A stretch of DNA of 64,000 nucleotides from Simmondsia chinensis (GCA_018398585.1 JAGTTD010000008.1:11172501-11236500), one strand, 5' to 3'. Shown: positions 1-11,107, counted from the stretch's first letter. Numbers and translations are program-made. Notes: generated by a model from the letters alone, not told the origin.

Positions 1-1
1 G

Positions 2-1163
2 ATGTTTGATCAACTCAAGAAATCTAATGCTGAATGGATACAGCAAATGAACAAGCAAAACAACTTGAAGATTGAACAGCAAGCTCAGCCGATTGTAATG
101 GAGAGATCTGATCAGGTCATTTTTCAATCACAAAAATTAGAGGATAGGATTAACAAGCGTTGGGATCAGTGTAGGGAGGAACTTGAAGTGAAATTAGCTG
201 AGATTCGAGAACAATTTAGAAGGCCAAACTCTCCTGCTGTTCAACCAGTGAGGCCTTTTGAAGAATCAAATCATCAGGTGTATTGTGAGGCTGATAAAAT
301 CGTAATAGCTGAAGTGCACAATGTGGAGCCACTTAATGTAGTGGAAGAAGAATTGGACCAAAGGTAATGTAGAAATTGATGAACACGAGTTGGTTGAACC
401 TGAGGATGAACGAGATAATCCTTATGAAGACTCTTTGCTAGAGTTAGAGTCTCTTACTGATGATGAGGCACAGTATGACATGCATCTGGCAGGGGAAGGG
501 GAATACGATTTCCTTGTTCAAGGAATGTTAGAGGAAGCAAAAAGTAAGGCAAAGAGGAATGATCTAAGTGAAGCGTTGAAAGATTTTGGGGGTAAAAAGA
601 AGTTGACAAAGCCCAAGTTGAAGCGTGAGGTTGTGGTTCAGCCTAGTATGCTTGATGATCTACAGGAATTAGCTCATGATGCTGCTCTTACCGATATGTA
701 TGCAGGAATACAGGGATTAGTTGCAGCAGAACCTATGATTCCATCTGAAAAACTTGGTTTTGCTGCTGTAGTGACAATGAAACCACCACCAAACTTCTTA
801 AACACTTCTCCATGGCATCTTATACACTCATATGACGACTTGCCTCCTAATCTGGGAGAAGATTTTCAAGTTTATATGAAGCCGAAAAGGGGTGATTCTC
901 TACTGAAAAGAATTAATCAAGCTGCACGAGTACGTTTCAAGGTTCAACAAAGGCAAAGCAATGTGGTTGAATAAGCAATGGAGTTGTTAGATGTGTATAA
1001 ATGTGGTAATATACTGAAACAGAAATCTGTGCAGCCAAAAGTCAGTACAATTGGTGCTTTAACTGATATGTTTGGTATTGGATGTCCCTGCAATGTCAGC
1101 ACTCGCATTCGTGGAAAAATGATAAAGGTGATAGCGCTTGAAGATTGGGACAAACTGCAATAG
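2..1163 (+). pseudogene. Broken internal ORF of element A, upstream part
   Basis: Three consecutive open stretches (2-367, 390-974, 978-1163) are separated by stops and frame changes and together look like one decayed gene. The first is rich in charged residues and resembles a coiled coil (KLEDRINKRWDQCREELEVK). The second has an acidic start and a basic middle (GGKKKLTKPKLKRE), then a proline segment VTMKPPPNFL and LPPNLGEDFQVYMKPKRGD. The K-P-P pattern recurs in elements B and C. I recognise no known domain. It could be a gag-like protein, because the position fits, but I see no CCHC knuckle. The 5' end is outside the window. Confidence 0.5.
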
Positions 1164-1193
1164 AATGGTCCTGATCTGGTGTAGAATTCGAGT

Positions 1194-1937
1194 GTGTTTT
1201 GGGTGATATGTTGTGGCAGTTCAGAATGGAAAAATCATATGCATAAGCTCCAACATTTCCTTAATGTTTGGATGGAGAAGATCAATGCAAGGTTGAGGAA
1301 AACTCCAGCTAAAATCGGAGTAGAAATCAGCAATATAGCCTTGGATGTCAAAGAAGTGATTGGAGATCCAATTCCAGAAGTTGTTAGGCACTGTCGGCAT
1401 GCCTATCAGCAAGATCGGGATGATTTATTTCCTTTTTCAAGGGGAGTTTTGATTTATCTAAGTGCAAACATGAATGTCAAACCTCCTCCTAAACCCGGTG
1501 AAGAAGTTCAAGGCTTTAAGAAGTTGAGACAATTGGAACATGTGACTCGAGCTACTAATGTGCATCTCAGGCCATCTAATAGCAGAAGAGTGCTCGAGCT
1601 GTGTAAAAAGCAATTCCAGTATTACAAATTTGGGATGGAAGCTGTCAGTGTTTGGTGGCAACTGCTATTCTCATGGTCATCTGTACGTTCTTGCAGTAGA
1701 GTGATGCGTGGATGTATGAGCTGCAACATGAGGCCAGTATGTGGGATGATTAGAGTCAGATTGTGGTTGATTTGGTTTGATCTGAGTAGACCACCTGAAG
1801 TTTACTCCAAATCAGATGCAAGACATCGTGGCAGAGGTCAGAAGCAGCTCATTTCTAGAATTACTTCACATTATGCATCAACATGGAACTCTTCAGATGC
1901 AATTTCAGAAGTTCTTTCAGTTGCAATTCCAGCTTGA
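1194..1937 (+). pseudogene. Broken internal ORF of element A, downstream part
   Basis: A 247-codon open stretch follows the previous one after a short gap. It contains IGVEISNIALDVKE, a segment NMNVKPPPKPGEEVQGFKKL, a second NVHLRPSNSRRVLEL and a third FDLSRPPEVYSKSD. These resemble the R/K-P-P modules of elements B and C (for example VYVRPPELLGQE and ANVRPPKLGGEE). No enzyme motif is visible. The last ~80 codons may already be out of the true frame, because the match to the module pattern weakens. Function unknown. Confidence 0.5.
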
Positions 1938-2195
1938 GGTTCATCACCATCAACTTCAATTTTTACCTTTACATCAATAAGTGATTTCAAGGTTCAGAAA
2001 TGAAAACCGAAGTTGCTAGCGTTCAAGTGATCAGTAAACCATCAACTTCTATTACTGATCTGCAGGATGCTGCTGCATTTTTGTAGCTGCAGCTCTACAT
2101 CCAATTTTGGTTCATGTTTAGCTCGTGTTTCCTATTGTGGCATTGGTTCTTCAAGCTTCAACTTTCTTCTTGATTCTTAGGGACAAGAATCTTTT

Positions 2196-2206
2196 AAAGG
2201 GGGGAG
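2196..2206 (+). other. Polypurine tract of element A
   Basis: The purine run aaaggggggag lies a few bases before the TG that opens the 3' LTR. It would prime plus-strand DNA synthesis. The upstream block gacaagaatc is found, in the same place, in elements B and C. Confidence 0.8.
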
Positions 2207-2209
2207 TAT

Positions 2210-2642
2210 TGTTATGATTCTCATAATAAGGGGCATATGAAATAAAGTATAAATGTAATAAGGCGTGGAATCAAGCCTATTGAGTTGTAATAGCTAGTTG
2301 ATATTGTAATTAGTAGCTTAAGCTTTAGTGAAGTCATGTAATAATAGAAGTCTAGAGCTTAGGTGGTCAATACTAGTCAATAGTGGCGGCTTAGTGGGTG
2401 GTTGGTGGTTATAGCATGAGTTAGATGCAATGTAATAGATCATATCATGTAAGGATTATAAATAGTAAGGCTTAGGCTTGTAATCTCATAACTTTGATGA
2501 ATGAATTGATATCTTTGATATCCTCTCTACTTTCTCATCTCCTTTCTCTTCTTTCTCTCATCTAAACTCTATATTCTTTCTCACCTCATACTCTCTCTAT
2601 CCCAACCAAGGTTAATTCAAGAGAAATCTTTGAATCTTAACA
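2210..2642 (+). repeat. 3' LTR of element A
   Basis: The repeat starts TGTTATGATTC directly after the polypurine tract and ends GAATCTTAACA directly before Athila RT sequence, giving 433 bp with TG...CA ends. The second half has the pyrimidine-rich segment and the 'gatgaatgaattgatatc' block also seen, reversed, in the LTRs of element B. A TATA-like tataaat occurs near 2457. Confidence 0.85.
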
Positions 2643-3216
2643 TATTACTATTTCCTTGAGGGTTATTCAGGATACAACCAAATTGCCATAGCATTGGAAT
2701 ATCAAGAAAATACCACTTTTACCTGTCCGTATGGTACCTTTGCCTATAGAAGAATGCTTTTGGATTATGCAATACTCTTGCCGCATTTCAACGTTGTATG
2801 ATGGAAACCTTTAGTGACATGGTGGAACAATTCATAGTGGTATTCATAGGTAATTTTTCAGTCTTTGGGTCCTCATTTGACGATTGTTTAGCCAACCTCT
2901 CTATAGTTTTGCAAAGATTAACTGGCACTCATCTTGTTTTGAATTTGGAGAAATGTCATTTCGCGGTATAGGAAGGCATTGTGTTAGGGCATATGATTTC
3001 GAAAAAGGGAATTGAGGTTGATAGAGAAAAAACTGAAGTGATTAAGCAATTACCACTCCCTAGTAATGTTAAGGGCAATTGAAGTTTCTTGGGTCATGCA
3101 GGCTTATATAGAAGGATTATTAAGGACTTCTCAAAGATCAGTAAGCCTCTCTGCAATTTATTTGTGAAGGGTGTCCCTTTTGACTTTGATAGTGACTGTA
3201 TACATATTTTTAAACT
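2643..3216 (+). pseudogene. Athila reverse transcriptase fragment
   Basis: Conceptual translation in shifting frames gives EGYSGYNQIAIAL, CPYGTFAYRRMLFG, QRCMMETFSDMVEQFIVVF, GNFSVFGSSFDDC and GIEVDREKTEV, i.e. RT palm and thumb. The catalytic segment, normally F-M-D-D in this lineage, reads F-I-G-N, so both catalytic aspartates are lost. There are stops at the codon before EGIVLGHM and within the VKGN-SFLGH stretch. The fragment begins at the junction with element A's LTR. Confidence 0.9.
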
Positions 3217-3639
3217 TTGAAGAAAAAACTAGTATCTGCACCAATAATCGTAGCACCCGATTGGACCTTTCACTTTGAACTTATGTGCGATGCTAGTGAC
3301 TATATAGTAGGGGTTGTTCTAGGGCAAAGAATGAACAAAAAGTTTCATGTAATTTACTACGCAAGTAAGACTTTAATGGATGCACAGGTTAACTATGCTA
3401 CCATCGAGAAGGAATTACTAACACTTGTTTTTGCATTTGAAAATTTTCGTTCTTACTTTCTAAATTCTGAGGTAATTGTTTACACTGATCATTTTGCTCT
3501 TAAATATCTCTTTGCAAAACAGGATGCAAAACCGAGACTGATAAGATGGATTTTATTGCTTCAAGAATTCGATTCAGAAATTCAGGTTAAGAAAGGAACA
3601 GAAAATGTTGTGCTGGGTCATTTATCATGCCTTGAATGA
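3217..3639 (+). pseudogene. Athila RT connection and RNase H fragment
   Basis: A 140-codon open frame covers the end of RT and the RNase H domain: [50 protein letters not shown] and [11 protein letters not shown]. The catalytic D-E-D residues (CDASD, EKE, TDH) are visible. The usual D-H-L-S-R-L-E end reads GHLSCLE. It continues the RT above and is followed closely by integrase; together these are the C-terminal half of the polyprotein. Confidence 0.9.
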
Positions 3640-3687
3640 GAGGACGAAAGTCCGCCTATCAATGAAAAATTCACAGATGAAAGTGTT

Positions 3688-4104
3688 ATGATGGTAAGCA
3701 AAAATCCAGCTTATCCATGGTACGCTGACATTGTCAACTTTTTGGCTGCACAGGAACTGCACAAGGACTTGACTTATCAACAGAAGAAGAAGTTCTTCAC
3801 AGATTTAAAGCACTATTTTTGGGAAGTACCAATCTTATATAAGTATTGTGTGGACCAAATCATCAGGAGGTGTGTACTAGAAGAAGAAATGAAAGACATT
3901 CTGTGTCATTGCCATTCCTTGGAAACTGGTGGTCATTATGGTGGTACAAGGACTGTAGCTAAGGTTTTACAATCAAGATTTTATTGTCCTACACTTTTTA
4001 AAGATGCTTTCAAATTTATTAGTAGTAAATGTGAACGATGTCAAAGAATAGGAAATATTTCCAAAAAACAGGAAATATTTATAGAAGACATGAAATGCCC
4101 CTAA
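3688..4104 (+). pseudogene. Athila integrase, zinc-binding N-terminal part
   Basis: The frame contains the integrase HHCC domain: CHCHSLETGGHYGGTRT provides the histidines, and FISSKCERCQR the two cysteines. The preceding text (NPAYPWYADIVNFLA) is the Athila linker after RNase H. A stop at its end (frame MKCP-stop) separates it from the catalytic core. Confidence 0.9.
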
Positions 4105-4142
4105 ACAACATTTTAGCTGTTGAATTATTTGACATTTGAGGG

Positions 4143-5024
4143 ATGGATTTCATGGGTCCTTTTCCTTCATCATTTTCTAATAGATTTATTTTTGTTGCTG
4201 TAGATTATGTATCAAAGTGGGTTAAAACAACTACTTTTCCGACCAATGATGCAAGAGTTGTGGTCAACTTTGTAAGAAAGAATATCTTTTCTCGATTTGG
4301 AACTCCTACAGAAATTATAAATGATGGTGGAAAGCATTTTCGTGACCATCAACTTAAAGCTTTATTAAGAAAGTATGGAGTCACAGACTATGTGGGTGCT
4401 CCATACCATCCTCAAACGAGTGGTCAAGTGAAAATTTCAAATCAAGAACTGAACACAATTCTTGAAAAGATTGTTAGTGATTGTAGAAAAGATTGGTCGA
4501 AAAAGTTGGATGACGCACTTTGGGCATATAGGACAGCATTCAAAGCACCTATTGAAATGTCTCCGTATCGACTGGTTTATGGCAATGATTTTCATTTACC
4601 AGTAGAATTGGATCATAAAGCATACTAGGCCATAAAAATCTTGAATTTCAACTTAGAAGCTGCAGGAGAGAAGAGGTTACTGCAAATCAATGAAATGGAT
4701 GAATTTAGTAACGAAGCCTATGAAAATGCTCGAATTTACAAGGACCGGACCAAAAGATAGCATGACAAGCATTTTATGAACAGGGAGTTCGTAGTCAAAC
4801 AAAGAGTTTTACTTTTTAACTCCTAGTTACGAATTTTCCTAGGGAAATTGCGCTCCAAATGGTCAGGACCCTCTGTTGTGACTCATGTTTTTACATATGG
4901 CACAATCGGGATTCAAGATGAGAAGAAGGGCACATTCAAAGTTAACGATCAAAGGATGAAACCTCATATTGATGGAATGCTAGAGCCACAAAAATCGTCC
5001 ATTCATCTCTCAGACGTCAAATGA
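4143..5024 (+). pseudogene. Athila integrase catalytic core and C-terminus
   Basis: The frame opens with [11 protein letters not shown] (first catalytic D), continues [28 protein letters not shown] (second D), and [17 protein letters not shown] (final E), the D-D-E integrase core. It is open to 4628 and then interrupted by stops, but the C-terminal part can still be read (TIGIQDEKKGTFKVNDQRM) to a stop at 5022-5024. No chromodomain is present, as expected for Athila. Confidence 0.88.
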
Positions 5025-6506
5025 TCCACTCAATGAGACGAGCTAACGACTGTAACTTAAGCACTTCTGGGGAGACAACCCAAGTTTACTATCTGACTTC
5101 TTCTCTTTCAATTTCCTTTAATTGGTCGATGAAATGTGAATCGGAGACAAAACCTTGGGCTCAGTTACTTGCTTGTCGTAAAGGAAGAAGATGGTTCTGT
5201 ACATTTTGTTCTATAGGTTTTTGAAACAAATTCGGGATAGCATGATATCAACATTCATCATCAAACAGAAATTCTCAAATCTCAGAAGTATCTCTCACCT
5301 ACTACTTCGTTCCTTATATTTCTTTTAACATCGAGGACAATGTGAACTTTAAGTTTGGGGGTGGGAGAGACATTTTGTAACATTTTTAAACTTTTGAACA
5401 AAATTCTTCAATTTTTTTTGTTTTTTGTCAGTCTTATTCTACCTTTTAGAGTCAGTTATAGTGCCACCCAGAGTTTTGTAGCCTTTGTATGGAGATGTAG
5501 ATAGTATTGGCCAACAAAAAAAGATTTTCTATAGTTTAAATCAGCAGTCTTTTAAATTTATCTTGCATATTTTGAACCAATTTAAAACCACAAAAAAAAA
5601 GGCAACAAAAAAATTTTGGAGATCTTATCAACATGCTTTTAAAGAAAATTTTCTACTTTTTTTAGCGTAATTACTTTAATTAGACTTTAATAACCTGAGA
5701 ATCAATTGTTTTTATGTTCGAATTGCGAAGCATGATCTATTCTAAGGCACCATCTTGACAAAACCATGGCATTTGAGTTCACTGGTTAGTATAGCTATTT
5801 TCCCTTTCTTTCTGATTAAAAGATGTTCAAATTTGAATAGATTGCATTAATATTGTGATTTGCATAATAGATTTTGAAGAGTTATGCCTAGGTCTAAGTA
5901 AAAGAAAAATATAAAAAAGAAGACAATATAATAAAAATAGAGGGAGAGAATCACTAAGCACTGCTTTCTTGTTAAAACATCTATAATTAGGATATGTGCT
6001 ACAGTGTGATGGTTTTGTGCCTTGGTACCTCGAGCAAGTAGATCCTTAGGGGTGTCTCAACACCTGGTATACTGGGCCAACTAGAATGGGAGCTGTCGCA
6101 TTGAAAGCTTGCTACACGGGGTACTTAGAAAGCTAACAAGGAACTTAGCACCTTAAAAACAAAATTAAAATAAAATTTTGTGAATAACTTTTAGTCATGG
6201 GCATACCTAAGAAGTCTTGTTATAAATGGCATGATTTTTGGCATCTATTCGGTTTGAATGTCTTGATTTTAGGAAGAACAGATAAACTTAATATGCTTAG
6301 CGAACTTTTGAATTTGGTTACCTATGTGACTGATGGGTTTTTCCTTGGAAAGATTGTTTTGCTTTAAAACTTTGAGTTTCAGTCATTTTTTTCTAATAGA
6401 AGTAGTCTTGCTTTGAATTGTGATAAATTCTTAAAAAGAATGAGATCCTGCACTGTAATGTTTAGTCTTGCTTGAGGACAAGAAAGATTTAAGTTTGGGG
6501 GTATTT
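5025..6506 (+). other. Athila 3' untranslated region with two polypurine blocks
   Basis: This interval has no coding sequence; short frames at 5021-5224 and 5485-5670 have no recognisable content. It holds aagtttgggggtgggaga (5351-5368) after pol and a second block atttaagtttgggggtat just before the LTR (about 6487-6504), the likely working polypurine tract. The segment around 6040-6125 (caacacctggtatactgggc) is replaced by a tRNA-like cluster in the Athila copy at 41423-48457. No env-like frame is seen. Confidence 0.7.
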
Positions 6507-7752
6507 TGACAAGTCCAATTTAATATAAATTATTCATATAATTTTAGTTCGTTTTCTAACCATTGTACAACAAATTTTTATCGTTATTTCACAATTCATT
6601 CCAACTTACAAATTTGGGTTGCAAAATGAACAAAACAAGTGCAAGGATGGATTAAACAATTTATTAACATGTTCAAGATGATGTCAAGACTAATTTTGGG
6701 CGGCCAACGCAAAAAAAGAAAGGATGAAAACAGCAAATTGGTGTAAATCTATAGAAATGGGCAACAATGGCAGTGTGTGGTGCAATGAGCTTTAAGCTCA
6801 CTATATTTTTTATTTTAAGTAATCCCGACCTTATGTAATATAAATAGGGAGGTTGTGGAGGTGTTCTATCATCTCATCTAGCAAAAAAAAAAAAAAAAAC
6901 CAAAATAAAAAGTAGAAAGAAAGGGAGGAAAATCGAGAGGAAGAAGAAGAAGGAAGGAAGGAAAGTTTGGTTTTTAATTTTGCATTTTGGAGTTCTTTCT
7001 ATCCTTTTCTTCTTCGAAGTTCTTGAATTTTTTCTTTGTTTTGAGTTATTATGTCTATCATGAGCTAATTTTTTTCCAAGGCTATGATGTACCCTAAGTA
7101 GTAATATACGCTCTTTTCTAATTTGACGTATTCAATGATTTGTTTACTACATTATAGAAGTGTTTATCATTGTTCTTCATGAGTTATGAATGCTTAATCA
7201 CCATTCGAAGCCTATAATTATTTATAATAAGTCGAAGAGGAGATTTATGATGAATGCTAAAGTGATAAACACCACAAATTGAGCAAATGCTAGAGATAGA
7301 TTAACGTAATTTGTGTGGTCTTAAAACCATGGATCTTCGAAAATATTTTCTTATTTAAAATCAAGAATGAGATTGATGAGTTAATATGTAAACAAGCATG
7401 TTAAATGGTTCTTGAGAGAGAATATTTAGTAAATTAGGGCTTTCGACCATCAACATGTAATAACAACTTGAATACTTAGAATAGAAAGGCGCATTAATGC
7501 AACTAGGTGAAATCAGATGACTTGGACCAAATTAAATTAGAAAACCATTAAAAATATCAGTAACCTCTTTAGGTATTTTTCTTTTGTTCATTACATAACA
7601 AAAAACTATAAATTTCGGCTTTTTAAATAGTGATGAAACTACTATTTTTGGTACTGATTCAATAACAACCCTCGTGGGAACAATACTCTCCTCACTCTAT
7701 ATTACTCGATACAAATTAATGCACTTGCTAAGCAAACAACAAGTAAGCATCA
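6507..7752 (+). repeat. 3' LTR of the first Athila element
   Basis: It opens TGACAAGTCCAATT directly after the polypurine tract and ends CAAGTAAGCATCA, 1246 bp. The same start (TGATAAGTCTAATT) and end (AAGTAGGCATCA) define the LTR at 55712-57492, and the reverse-oriented LTRs at 41423 and 47210 share the end. A run of 17 A occurs near 6884-6900. Confidence 0.85.
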
Positions 7753-8519
7753 ATTTCGTGATTACAGAAGTGATGAAAGAAATGAATTTTACGGAAGGAC
7801 AAAATGGAAAAAGATAACTGAAAAAGTGATGCGTGGTGCCCTAAGTAATTTATCCTCCCATTGGGATACAGTGTGATGAACGGCACTGCTACCCTTTGGG
7901 TTCACACGACACCGACCTCAGCAATGTACTATGGGGAGATGGGATGGAGTAGTCCCCAACTTGCTCATATTTGAGAGAAAAAGAAAGCTGTGAAGGAGAA
8001 GAAGAAATTCTATATTAATTATATTTTTGATCATCTAAATAAAAGCCTGAGGATACGTACCTAATGATAAAATAATTCGAGGTTAAGAAAAAGGTAATGG
8101 CAAAGAATCCGCCTTAAACAAGGAAAGTGGCAGATACGGGGGGCCTAAAAATTTGGTAAGTTATGGGAAATATCAGTTGAGGAAAGAGTGGGAAAAAATG
8201 TGGTCAAGGCACATACTTGAGCTCAAACTTGCAGCCTCGAGCCTCGAGATTGGACTACGGACAACTCCTCAATGTAGCACCTTTGAGGTGAATTAAAGAA
8301 GACACCTCAAGCACGATCCAAAGGCCTTGAGTTGAACCCAACAACAATAACTCACCACGAGTCTATTCACAAAACCCACAATACTTTTAGCAAGTACAAT
8401 AACAAGTGGATGTATAAACTAGACTCTCCTCCTCTAGATATTTCTACATGAGACTTGGGCAAAAAAACAAGAGTCCAAAATTGTAGCAGACTTCCCCAAA
8501 ATCCAAAAATTCATTTTGT
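7753..8519. other. Spacer without recognisable gene
   Basis: AT-rich, no long frame, no identifiable element ends. It contains one modest stretch (7845-7945) of more even composition. I see nothing that supports a gene. Confidence 0.5.
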
Positions 8520-9470
8520 AACTCTTCACCAATTGAAAGCGAGGCCCAATTTATGTTGCAAGGTATATTATTTAACTAATACGCGCGAAAAATGCCAACC
8601 TCATCTTTTATAAATTTTATTTTATCAAAAGTTTAAAAAATCATTATAATAACCTAGAACGCTTCAATAGCTTCATTTTGATATGTAATTCGATCCATAG
8701 CACCTCACATATTAAAGGTTATGCCTATTTCAATTTACAATGTAAGTTATATATCCAATAAGAGCAGTAAACACCTAGCTCATTGTTTACGCATTTTATT
8801 TGATCTGAGATGAAAAAAATAAAACTACATAGAACTCCTCAACTCTTGTTATGATATATAATTCGATCAGTAACTCTTCATAGATTAAAAGTTATGGCCA
8901 TGTTAAGTTGCAAGTTAAGTTATCTAACAAATACACGTGGATAACTCGAACCTCTTCTTTTATACATTTTCATTCGACCAAAGTTTTAAAAATCATCATA
9001 ACCACCTGGAAATATTCAGGAGCTTCTTTTTGATATGAAATTCGATCTATAACCTGTCACGGATTGAAAGTTAAGCCCGTTTTTAAGTTACACGGTCATG
9101 TTACTTAACCACTAATACGCGCAGCACATGCCTGCCTCGTATTTTATATATCTTCTTTGATCATAATTCAAAAAATCATCACAACTAAATAAAAAACTTT
9201 AGGAGCTTTGTTTCAAAATCTAATTCAATCTATTGCTCTTGAAGGATTGAAAGCTATACTCGTTTTAAGTTACAAGGTAAGTTATGTACTAATACGCATG
9301 GTACACGTCTGCCTCATTTTACATACATCTTATTTGATAACAAGTTCAAAACGTCATCATACCACGTACAAATCTTCAAGAGCTTTGTTTTGATATTTAA
9401 TTCAATCCGTAATGTTTCAGGGATTGAAGGTCATTCTCATTTTAAGTTACAAGGTCAGGTTACCTAAACA
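8520..9470. repeat. Degenerate ~178-bp tandem repeat, about five units
   Basis: The anchor 'ctaatacgcg' or a decayed form recurs near 8576, 8754, 8931, 9113 and 9289, i.e. every 176-182 bp. Each unit also carries aaaatcatcata, a segment 'gagcttygttttgatatg', attcgatc and ttttaagttacaaggt in the same order. The units are strongly diverged. The period is of satellite or nucleosome length, but a five-unit array may equally be a tandem stretch inside an unidentified element. Confidence 0.7.
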
Positions 9471-9985
9471 TTGCCGACATATTGCAAACCCACCATCGCC
9501 GGGCGTCAGCCTACACGCCCACTACCACCGGGCATCAACCTACACACCATCCAACCAGCATCAACCATTACTCGCCGTGTCCGGTTACCTGCTGCGTTCG
9601 GTTTCCTCCCATGTTCTTACAAGCTGTGTTTCTTACAAGCCATATTTGAGGTTGCAAGCCTTGTTTCATTTATGATTATAGGCCAAGCATAAATTACAAG
9701 CCATGATGCTTACAAGCCATGTTTAAAGTGGTAATCATTGTTTTTTTAAGGTTACAAGCAATGTATATGTTTACAAGCTTTATTTCTTTTAAGGTTACAA
9801 GCCATGTTTATTTCAAGCCATGTTTAAGGGTACAAGACTCGTTTCATTTAAGGTTACTAGCCTTGCTTGATTTGAGGTTACAAGCCATGTTTCTTGCAAG
9901 CCACGTTTAAGGTTACAAGCCTTGTTTCATTTAAGATTACAAGTCATGTTCACTGTAACCAACCAGGCTTGTTACAAGCTCTGTC
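9471..9985. repeat. Minisatellite, left of the CACTA insertion
   Basis: Short repeats dominated by 'ttacaagccatgttt' and 'ttacaagccttgtttcatt' fill 9600-9985, preceded by a C-rich variant (tacacgcc, gtgtccggttac). The same motifs resume after 19741, so the array was split by the CACTA element. Open frames here (e.g. 9412-9675) follow the repeat composition and are not genes. Confidence 0.75.
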
Positions 9986-10015
9986 CACTACTGCATAATT
10001 GCACATAAGCAGCGG
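9986..10015 (+). repeat. Left terminal inverted repeat of the CACTA element
   Basis: CACTACTGCATAATTGCACA begins the element; the imperfect match to the reversed right end extends over about 30 bp and runs into the first GCAGCGG unit. Confidence 0.85.
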
Positions 10016-10375
10016 TTCTTTTTGCAGCGGTTCTAAAACCGTTGCATAAAGTTATTTTATGCAGCGGTTTTGCAATGTTTATAAAACCGTTGCATTACAT
10101 GAAATATATGCAGCGGTTTATAAACTGTTGCATTAGGACCCTATTATGCATCGGTTTTTACCATTTTATGCAGCGGTTTTAAACCGTTGCATTAGGACCA
10201 TATTATGCAGTGGTTTTTATAATTTTATGCATTAGGTTCCCTTTTATGCCGCGGTTTTGATTGCATTATGCAGCGGTTTTGACTACATTATGCAGTGGTT
10301 TTAAAACCGTTGCATTAGGTCTCCATTATGCAGCGGTTTTAACATTTTATGCAGCGGTTTTTAAACCGTTGCATG
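10008..10375 (+). repeat. Left subterminal repeat array (GCAGCGGTTTT / AAAACCGTTGC)
   Basis: At least ten units of tgcagcggtttt occur, many directly joined to the reverse complement aaaaccgttgcat, followed by tagg. Each pair forms a hairpin with ~11-bp arms around a short loop. In En/Spm, arrays at this position bind TnpA; by analogy these are candidate binding sites for the protein encoded at 14159-18579. Confidence 0.85.
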
Positions 10376-10899
10376 AGCTTAGTCATAATTACATTGCAAA
10401 GGTGAAAAGTTGGCGGGAAGATGATAATGTTTACAAACTTTGGGTAAATCAATAATTTTAAGTGAATTTTTTCTGCGAAAAAATTCTTAATTAAAAAAAG
10501 GATTTTTTTCCATTTTATTACGTAGGTTATATGTCATCGAGCTTTTAACTACCTAATTTTTTTATTTTTTTTTGCTCTTAACCATCTAAAAAATTTTCTT
10601 GGTTGCAAATGACCACCGGATGGAATATAACGGTCGAAAAAAAAAACATTCCATGCAATTTTGAAATATTTTATGATATATAGCTTTTAACTCACTTCTT
10701 TACGTTATATTGAAGAGTTTATATGTAAAAGAGCACACTAAGTGTTTCTCCTAATTTCAGTATTATTTGCAAATAACCGCCTATATTTTATGGTGTATAA
10801 CTTTTAATCACCTTTATTGAAGCAAAAGTCAGGAGATTTTTTGTAATTTGCCGCTTTCTTTTTGCAACTTTTGGGTTTGAGAGAAAATGCGGTTATAGT
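10376..10899. other. AT-rich stretch between the two repeat arrays
   Basis: No gene or element ends are seen. It holds runs of T and A and fragments such as 'cttttaactacctaa', 'cttttaactcactt', 'cttttaatcacctt', a weak repeated motif. Confidence 0.4.
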
Positions 10900-11105
10900 A
10901 AACCACGTCAAAGCAACTCGTTTAAATAAAAACAAAACTGGATTGTGTTTTTTAAATGAAGACGCGGTTCTGTAGTTAAACCGGGTGTAGAAGACGCGGT
11001 TTAATCTTATAACCGCGTCTTTAAGACGCGGTTATTTAATTAAACCGCGTGTATAAGACGCAGTTATATATGATATAAACCGCGTCTTAAAGACGCGGTT
11101 TATTG
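10900..11105 (+). repeat. Second subterminal array, AAGACGCGGTTT type
   Basis: Units of aagacgcggttt and reversed aaaccgcgtctt alternate, again forming hairpins (for example aaaccgcgtcttaaagacgc). The core GACGCGG differs from the GCAGCGG core of the outer array. It occurs only on the left side and ends a few bases before a TATA box, so it is placed like a promoter-proximal regulator site. Confidence 0.8.
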
Positions 11106-11107
11106 AC

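Larger units (their letters stand above)
1..2642 (+). mobile_element. Element A: 3' part of a non-autonomous LTR retrotransposon
   Basis: The window opens inside the internal region of an LTR element whose 5' LTR lies upstream. The internal part holds several broken frames without any protease, RT, RNase H or integrase motif, then a polypurine tract (2196-2206) and a 3' LTR (2210-2642). Immediately after the LTR the sequence reads as Athila RT (frame YYYFLEGYSGYN), so A was inserted into that RT gene. The block before the tract (GACAAGAATC, then a purine run) is shared with elements B and C, which places the three in one family. The predicted target duplication on this side is tatta (2643-2647); its partner is outside the window. 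Confidence 0.8.
2643..7752 (+). mobile_element. Athila-type Ty3/gypsy element, 3' portion
   Basis: This is the downstream part of an Athila-lineage retrotransposon: RT, RNase H, integrase, a ~1.5-kb 3' untranslated region, polypurine tract and 3' LTR. The 5' half lies upstream of the window, beyond the nested element A. Lineage evidence is the RT and RNase H wording ([30 protein letters not shown]), the aagtttgggggtgggaga block after pol, and an LTR opening TGACAAGTCC like the other two Athila LTRs here. Several stops and frameshifts make it inactive. Confidence 0.9.

Noticed and set aside
1..1937. Host gene at the window start
   Set aside because: The frames end in a polypurine tract and LTR, and their K-P-P phrases recur in elements B and C.
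9412..9692. Open frames of 73-87 codons
   Set aside because: They lie in the minisatellite and mirror its repeat phrases.
10008..10375. CRISPR-like array (short palindromic repeats)
   Set aside because: Spacers are not unique, the repeats lie just inside CACTA termini and the DNA is of a plant nucleus.
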